Part shown: one piece after another, positions 14,786 through 18,409 of the stretch
Layout: each line of letters starts with the position of its first letter
Position numbering within the stretch: the stretch's first letter is position 1
Assembly: GCA_002298965.1 (NCBI GenBank)
Contig: DBMN01000151.1
Location: 1-18,409, forward strand
Direction of reading: 5' to 3'
Length of the DNA stretch: 18,409 bases
Origin: Rhizobiales bacterium UBA697
Lineage (GTDB): Bacteria; Pseudomonadota; Alphaproteobacteria; Rhizobiales; Ancalomicrobiaceae
Notes under the pieces: generated by a model
Database searches by the model: none
What the model was told of the DNA's origin: nothing
What the model saw: the letters and a program-made list of their open reading frames with translations, nothing else
Program-made: the position numbers and the translations under genes

Positions 14786-16315
14786 ATGACCCTCTTCATG
14801 GACCCCCGCCTCGCCGAAGTGCTGGCTCCGCTCTGGCCGAAGGACGCGCCGATCGGCTCGCTCGTCGGCGGCCGCATCATGGTCGGCACCGGCGAGCCGG
14901 TGACCGTCGCCGATCCGGCGACCGGGCGCACGCTGCTCGCCTATCCGGATGCCGGCGCCGAGGTGGTGGCCGCCGCGGCGGAGGCCGCGCGTGCCGCGCA
15001 GATCGACTGGGCGAAGCTGACGGGCTTCGCCCGCGGCCGCGTCCTCCAGGCGGTCGCCCGCGCCATCCTCGCCGAGGTCGAGCCGCTGGCGCGGCTGGAA
15101 TCGCTCTCGGCCGGCAAGCCGCTGCGCGATGCCCGCGTCGAGGTGACCAAGGTCGCCGAGATGTTCGAGTACTACGCCGGCTGGGCCGACAAGTTCCACG
15201 GCGACGTCATTCCCGTCCCGACCTCGCATCTCAACTACACCCGCCACGAGCCGATGGGCGTCGTCCTGCAGATCACGCCGTGGAACGCGCCGGTCTTCAC
15301 CTGCGGCTGGCAGCTGGCCCCCGCTCTTTCGATGGGTAACGGCGTGCTGCTGAAGCCGTCGGAGCTGACGCCGCTCTCCTCGATCGTCGTCGGCCTCCTC
15401 GCCGAGAGGGCGGGCCTGCCGAGCGGCCTCGTCAACGTGCTCGCCGGCTTCGGCCACACCACCGGCCAGGCGGCGATCGCCAACCCGGTCGTCGCCAAGG
15501 TGGTCTTCGTCGGCTCGGTGCCGACGGGGCGGCGCATCGCCGCAGCCGCGGCCGAGCGTCTCGTGCCCTGCGTGCTCGAACTGGGCGGGAAATCCGCCAA
15601 CATCGTGTTCGAGGACGCCGATCTGGCGCGTGCCGCGATCGGCGCCCAGGCGGCGATCTTCTCCGGCGCCGGGCAGAGTTGCGTCGCCGGCTCGCGTCTT
15701 CTGGTGCAGCGCTCGGTATATGACCGTTTCGTCCGGATGGTGGCGGACGGCGCGGCCAAACTGAAGGTGGGCCGGCCCGACGCGACGGACACGGAGATCG
15801 GGCCGATCAACAACGCCAAGCAGTACGACCACGTCCTCGCGATGGTGCGCGAAGGCATCGCCGCCGGCGCCCGGGTCGCCACCGGGTCCGACGGCACGCC
15901 GGCGGACGAGGGCTATTTCGTGCGCCCGACCGTGCTCGCCGACGTCGACAACGCGATGTCGGTGGCGCGCACCGAGATCTTCGGGCCGGTGGTCGTCGCC
16001 ATTCCCTTCGACACCGAGGAAGAGGCGATCGCCATCGCCAACGACACCGAGTTCGGTCTCGCCGGCGCGGTGTGGACGCGCGACGTCGGTCGCGGCCACC
16101 GGGTCGCGGCGGCGGTCCGGGCCGGCACCTTCTGGGTCAACTCCTACAAGACCATCAACGTCGCCTCGCCCTTCGGCGGCTACGGCGCCAGCGGCTACGG
16201 CCGGTCGAGCGGCGTCGAGGCGCTGCACGAATACACCCGCGTGAAGAGCGTCTGGGTGGAAACCGCCGCCGAGCCGGCGGTCGCCTTCGGCTATGCGCCG
16301 GGCGTCAGGGATTGA
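14786..16315 (+). CDS. NAD(P)+-dependent aldehyde dehydrogenase
   Basis: This 509-residue member of the aldehyde dehydrogenase superfamily oxidises an aldehyde to a carboxylic acid. The oxyanion-hole asparagine is N167 in QITPWNAPVF. The catalytic base is E265 in LELGGKSANIVFEDADL. The nucleophile is C299 in GAGQSCVAGSRLL. EIFGPVVVAIPFDTEEEAI and the C-terminal PFGGYGASGYGRSSGVEALH complete the pattern. It resembles betaine aldehyde or gamma-aminobutyraldehyde dehydrogenase-type enzymes rather than methylmalonate-semialdehyde dehydrogenases, though substrate prediction by eye is unreliable. The ATG at 14786 has GGAAGG 7 nt upstream, and the frame is open far upstream only as a shadow of the preceding gene. 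It lies 17 bp after the dehydrogenase gene and 41 bp before the DUF3100-like gene. It probably removes the aldehyde made by the dehydrogenase or by the aldolase. Confidence 0.93.
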   Translation: MTLFMDPRLAEVLAPLWPKDAPIGSLVGGRIMVGTGEPVTVADPATGRTLLAYPDAGAEVVAAAAEAARAAQIDWAKLTGFARGRVLQAVARAILAEVEPLARLESLSAGKPLRDARVEVTKVAEMFEYYAGWADKFHGDVIPVPTSHLNYTRHEPMGVVLQITPWNAPVFTCGWQLAPALSMGNGVLLKPSELTPLSSIVVGLLAERAGLPSGLVNVLAGFGHTTGQAAIANPVVAKVVFVGSVPTGRRIAAAAAERLVPCVLELGGKSANIVFEDADLARAAIGAQAAIFSGAGQSCVAGSRLLVQRSVYDRFVRMVADGAAKLKVGRPDATDTEIGPINNAKQYDHVLAMVREGIAAGARVATGSDGTPADEGYFVRPTVLADVDNAMSVARTEIFGPVVVAIPFDTEEEAIAIANDTEFGLAGAVWTRDVGRGHRVAAAVRAGTFWVNSYKTINVASPFGGYGASGYGRSSGVEALHEYTRVKSVWVETAAEPAVAFGYAPGVRD

Positions 16316-16356
16316 GAAGAACAGGCAATCGTCAGTCGAAGATCGGGGGATCGAAC

Positions 16357-17706
16357 ATGAGCAGCATCACAACGGCGGAGCCGGCAGGCCCGTCCCGGGC
16401 GGGACTGATGACGAAGATCTTCGTCATCGCCGCCCTCATCGTCCTCGTCGCCGAAACCATCGGCAACGTCGCCATTCCGCTCGGCGGCACCTACAAGGTG
16501 GTGCTGATGCCGCTCCTGTGGGCGCTGCTGATCGGCCTCGCCTTCGGCGTCGCCGCCCAGCGCCTGCCCAAGGGCTTCGCCCTCGACGCCGGCCAGCAGC
16601 ACCTCGCCGCCGCCGTGCTGCAGCCGGCGCTGCTGCTGTTCATCGCCAAGCTCGGCCTGCTGGTCGGCGGCTCGCTGCCGAAGATCCTCGCCTCCGGCTG
16701 GGCGCTCGCCTTCCAGGAGTTCGGCCACTTCTTCGGCACGATGGTGTTCGGCCTGCCGGTGGCGCTGCTGCTCGGCATCAAGCGCGAGGCGATCGGCGCG
16801 ACCTTCTCGGTCGGCCGTGAGCCGAGCCTCGCCATCATCGGCGAGAAGTACGGCATGGACGGCCCCGAGGGCCGCGGCGTGCTCGCGGAATACATGACCG
16901 GCACGATCTTCGGCGCCATCTTCATCGCCATCTTCGCCGGCTTCATCACCAGCCTCGGGATCTTCGATCCGCTGGCGCTGGCGATGGGCGCGGGCGTCGG
17001 CTCGGGCTCGCTGATGGCCGCCGCCTCGGGCGCCATCGCCGCGCAGCAGACGCCGGAAGTGGCCAAGGAGGTCGCCGCCTTCGCCGCCGCCTCCAACCTG
17101 ATCACCACCACGATCGGCACCTATTTCACGCTGTTCCTGTCCCTGCCCTTCACGGTCTGGGCCTACGGCGTGCTGGAGCCGATCCTCGGCCGCTTCTCCA
17201 AGGTCGACACCTCGAAGGCCGAGGCCCCGGCCGCGGCGTCGGGCGGTCACGTCGACACCAAGTTCTCGCCGCTGGTCCTGCTCGTGGTGTGGGTGATCGC
17301 CGGTGCCATCGCGCTGATCGGCAACACCATCACCTACAAGACGGCGCTGTCCTTCGACGTGCTGATCGGCCTGCTGCTGATCCTCGCGCCGGTGGTCGTC
17401 GGCTACGCGATCTACGTCGGCACCCGCGGTCTCGTGCCCGCCGTCGTCTGGGTGTCGCTGGTCGCCATGGCCATGACCCATCCGGCGATGCCCTTCGCCG
17501 CCCAAGTCACCGCCTTCACCTCGAAGATCAACTTCGTGGCGCTGGCGACGCCGCTGCTGGCCTTCGCCGGCCTGTCGATCGCCAAGGACCTGCCGGCCTT
17601 CAAGGCGCTCGGCTGGCGCATCGTCGTGGTGTCGCTGATGGCCAATGCCGGCACCTTCCTCGGCGCCGTGCTGATCGCCCAGTTCTTCATGCACAAGCCG
17701 GTCTGA
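16357..17706 (+). CDS. Polytopic membrane protein, DUF3100-like; putative organic-anion/amino-acid transporter
   Basis: This 449-residue protein is almost entirely hydrophobic, with roughly 10-12 predicted membrane segments and one hydrophilic loop at about 280-303. Segments ATFSVGREPSLAIIGEKYGM (about 148-167), EGRGVLAEYMTGTIFGAIFI and AGVGSGSLMAAASGAIAA (about 212-229), then AAASNLITTTIGTYFTLF, resemble what I remember of the DUF3100 family. That family has no established function. The glycine/serine-rich GVGSGSLMAA stretch is loosely like re-entrant segments of glutamate symporters such as GltS, but this is not a standard GltS. GGGGGA lies 6 nt before the ATG. It is the last gene of the operon after the two dehydrogenases, followed by a good terminator. 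Context suggests uptake of the compound degraded by the neighbouring enzymes. The family call rests on memory of motifs and needs a profile search. Confidence 0.68.
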   Translation: MSSITTAEPAGPSRAGLMTKIFVIAALIVLVAETIGNVAIPLGGTYKVVLMPLLWALLIGLAFGVAAQRLPKGFALDAGQQHLAAAVLQPALLLFIAKLGLLVGGSLPKILASGWALAFQEFGHFFGTMVFGLPVALLLGIKREAIGATFSVGREPSLAIIGEKYGMDGPEGRGVLAEYMTGTIFGAIFIAIFAGFITSLGIFDPLALAMGAGVGSGSLMAAASGAIAAQQTPEVAKEVAAFAAASNLITTTIGTYFTLFLSLPFTVWAYGVLEPILGRFSKVDTSKAEAPAAASGGHVDTKFSPLVLLVVWVIAGAIALIGNTITYKTALSFDVLIGLLLILAPVVVGYAIYVGTRGLVPAVVWVSLVAMAMTHPAMPFAAQVTAFTSKINFVALATPLLAFAGLSIAKDLPAFKALGWRIVVVSLMANAGTFLGAVLIAQFFMHKPV

Positions 17707-17733
17707 CGAGACCGCGCCTTGCGCCGAAGACCG

Positions 17734-17775
17734 AACGGCCCGCCGGAGGCATCCTGCGGGCCGTTTCGCTTTTCC
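17734..17775 (+). terminator. Intrinsic terminator of the dehydrogenase/DUF3100 operon
   Basis: A perfect 10-bp stem AACGGCCCGC/GCGGGCCGTT (17734-17743 and 17756-17765) encloses a 12-nt loop. It is followed by TTCGCTTTTCC, a fair T-rich tail. It starts 28 bp after the operon's last stop codon and separates it from the convergent dehydrogenase gene. Confidence 0.85.
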
Positions 17776-17795
17776 GAGCCGGTGATCGGGCGCCG

Positions 17796-18409
17796 TCAGG
17801 CCGGGCGCGGGAAACCGTCCGGCAGGCGGCCGTTGCGGCGGGCGAGTTCCAGGAACAGGGCGCTGTGGTCGAGATCGCCGCCGCCGTTCGCCACCAGATC
17901 GCAGAAGAGCCGATCGGCGAGGTCGAGCATCGGCAGATCGAGACCGAGCGCGGCGGCGAGGCTCTTCGCCGCCGCGGTGTCCTTGATCTGGTACTTGGCG
18001 GGACCGCCCGGAACGAAGTTCCGTTCGATCATCCGCCGGCCGTGTTCCTCGAGGATGCGCGAGCCGGCGAAGCCGCCGAGCAGGGCCTCGCGGACCCGGG
18101 CGGGATCGGCGCCGCCGGCTTCCGCCAGCAGCAGCGCCTCCGACACCGCGACGATGGTCGAGGCGACGGCGAGCTGATTGACCAGTTTGGCGAGCTGACC
18201 GGTGCCCTTCGGCCCGATCCGCACCGCCTTGCCCAGCGCCGCGAAGAGCGGCGCGGCGGCGGCGAAGTCGTCCTCGCTGCCGCCGACCATGATCGACAGC
18301 GTCGCCGCGATCGCCCCGCGCTCGCCGCCGGAGACCGGCGCATCGAGATAGTCGCAGCCGAGCGCCTCGATCTTCGCGGCGTACTGCTTGGTCTCGATCG
18401 GCGAGATCG
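17796..18409 (-). CDS. Beta-hydroxyacid dehydrogenase, tartronate semialdehyde reductase-like (cut by window edge)
   Basis: The visible 203 codons are the C-terminal two thirds of a second beta-hydroxyacid dehydrogenase; the Rossmann GxGxxG part lies beyond the right edge. The frame opens with ISPIETKQYAAKIEALGCDY, then LDAPVSGGERGAIAATLSIM with VGG following. This resembles GarR/GlxR-type 2-hydroxy-3-oxopropionate (tartronate semialdehyde) reductases, which have SSISPIET and LSIMVGG at the same place. The catalytic lysine is in GTGQLAKLVNQLAVA. VSEALLLAEAGGADPARVRE and GGFAGSRILEEHGRRMIERN also match that subfamily, as does the C-terminal NGGGDLDHSALFLEL. It differs clearly from the first dehydrogenase at 13899-14768, so the two are not a recent duplication. 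It converges on the DUF3100-like operon, separated by the terminator. Tartronate semialdehyde reduction to glycerate would fit a glyoxylate/serine-linked route, but the subfamily call is by eye. Confidence 0.82.
   Translation of the reverse strand, partial: ISPIETKQYAAKIEALGCDYLDAPVSGGERGAIAATLSIMVGGSEDDFAAAAPLFAALGKAVRIGPKGTGQLAKLVNQLAVASTIVAVSEALLLAEAGGADPARVREALLGGFAGSRILEEHGRRMIERNFVPGGPAKYQIKDTAAAKSLAAALGLDLPMLDLADRLFCDLVANGGGDLDHSALFLELARRNGRLPDGFPRPA

Noticed and set aside
13691..16228. Minus-strand open frame of 845 codons antisense to the dehydrogenase and aldehyde dehydrogenase
   Set aside because: The translation shows no recognisable family and is compositionally typical of a GC-rich shadow frame. 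The plus-strand genes carry catalytic motifs and ribosome sites.
16291..17694. Minus-strand open frame of 467 codons antisense to the DUF3100-like gene
   Set aside because: It is rich in Gln, Asp, His, Gly and Arg, the mirror of a hydrophobic membrane protein read in antisense, with no motif.
16357..17706. Assignment of the membrane protein as a true GltS sodium/glutamate symporter
   Set aside because: It lacks the characteristic GltS blocks that I know, and the resemblance is limited to a glycine/serine-rich motif. The DUF3100-like segments fit better.
1..18409. tRNA, rRNA, CRISPR array, insertion sequence, integrase or prophage genes
   Set aside because: No cloverleaf-like sequence, regularly spaced repeat, transposase or integrase motif was seen on either strand. 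Composition looks even along the window apart from the short AT-rich operator candidates.

Overview
The window is about 18.4 kb of very GC-rich, densely packed bacterial chromosome. Gene content points to an alphaproteobacterium, most likely a Hyphomicrobiales-type heterotroph: a NodT-type efflux lipoprotein, a Pseudomonas-like L-threonine aldolase, a single-chain L-serine dehydratase and an XRE-cupin regulator. This placement is inference from protein style and composition; there is no rRNA or other marker gene. I see no tRNA, rRNA, CRISPR array, insertion sequence or prophage. Apart from the two genes cut by the edges, every gene looks intact.

Region 1 (1-1519, minus strand) is a cell-surface glycan pair. 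A Stealth-type sugar-phosphate transferase is followed by a GT4 glycosyltransferase that runs off the left edge. Region 2 (1634-8257) is a tripartite RND efflux operon on the minus strand, in the order outer-membrane lipoprotein, periplasmic adaptor, inner-membrane pump. It is divergent from a TetR/AcrR repressor, with a perfect 7+7 bp palindrome in the shared intergenic region as candidate operator. A strong hairpin follows the pump gene.

Region 3 (8264-18409) is a catabolic block. An M20D amidohydrolase and L-serine dehydratase overlap by 4 bp on the minus strand and are divergent from a LysR regulator. Next comes a minus-strand XRE-cupin regulator and low-specificity L-threonine aldolase. 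Divergent from that pair is a plus-strand operon: beta-hydroxyacid dehydrogenase, aldehyde dehydrogenase and a polytopic membrane protein resembling DUF3100. It ends at a good intrinsic terminator. A second beta-hydroxyacid dehydrogenase, resembling tartronate semialdehyde reductase, enters from the right edge.

The most interesting signal is regulatory. The same 17-bp dyad GTTGC-N7-GCAAC occurs in the LysR/M20 intergenic region and again about 2.9 kb away, upstream of the dehydrogenase/DUF3100 operon. This suggests one LysR regulator links deacylase, serine dehydratase, dehydrogenases and transporter. Two AT-rich TTC-N8-GAA palindromes in the 366-bp XRE/dehydrogenase intergenic region suggest the XRE-cupin protein also acts there. 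A testable model is an uncharacterised pathway that imports an organic acid or N-acylated amino acid through the DUF3100 protein. It would then deacylate it, cleave or deaminate beta-hydroxy amino acids, and oxidise beta-hydroxyacid and aldehyde intermediates. The actual substrate cannot be read from the sequence.
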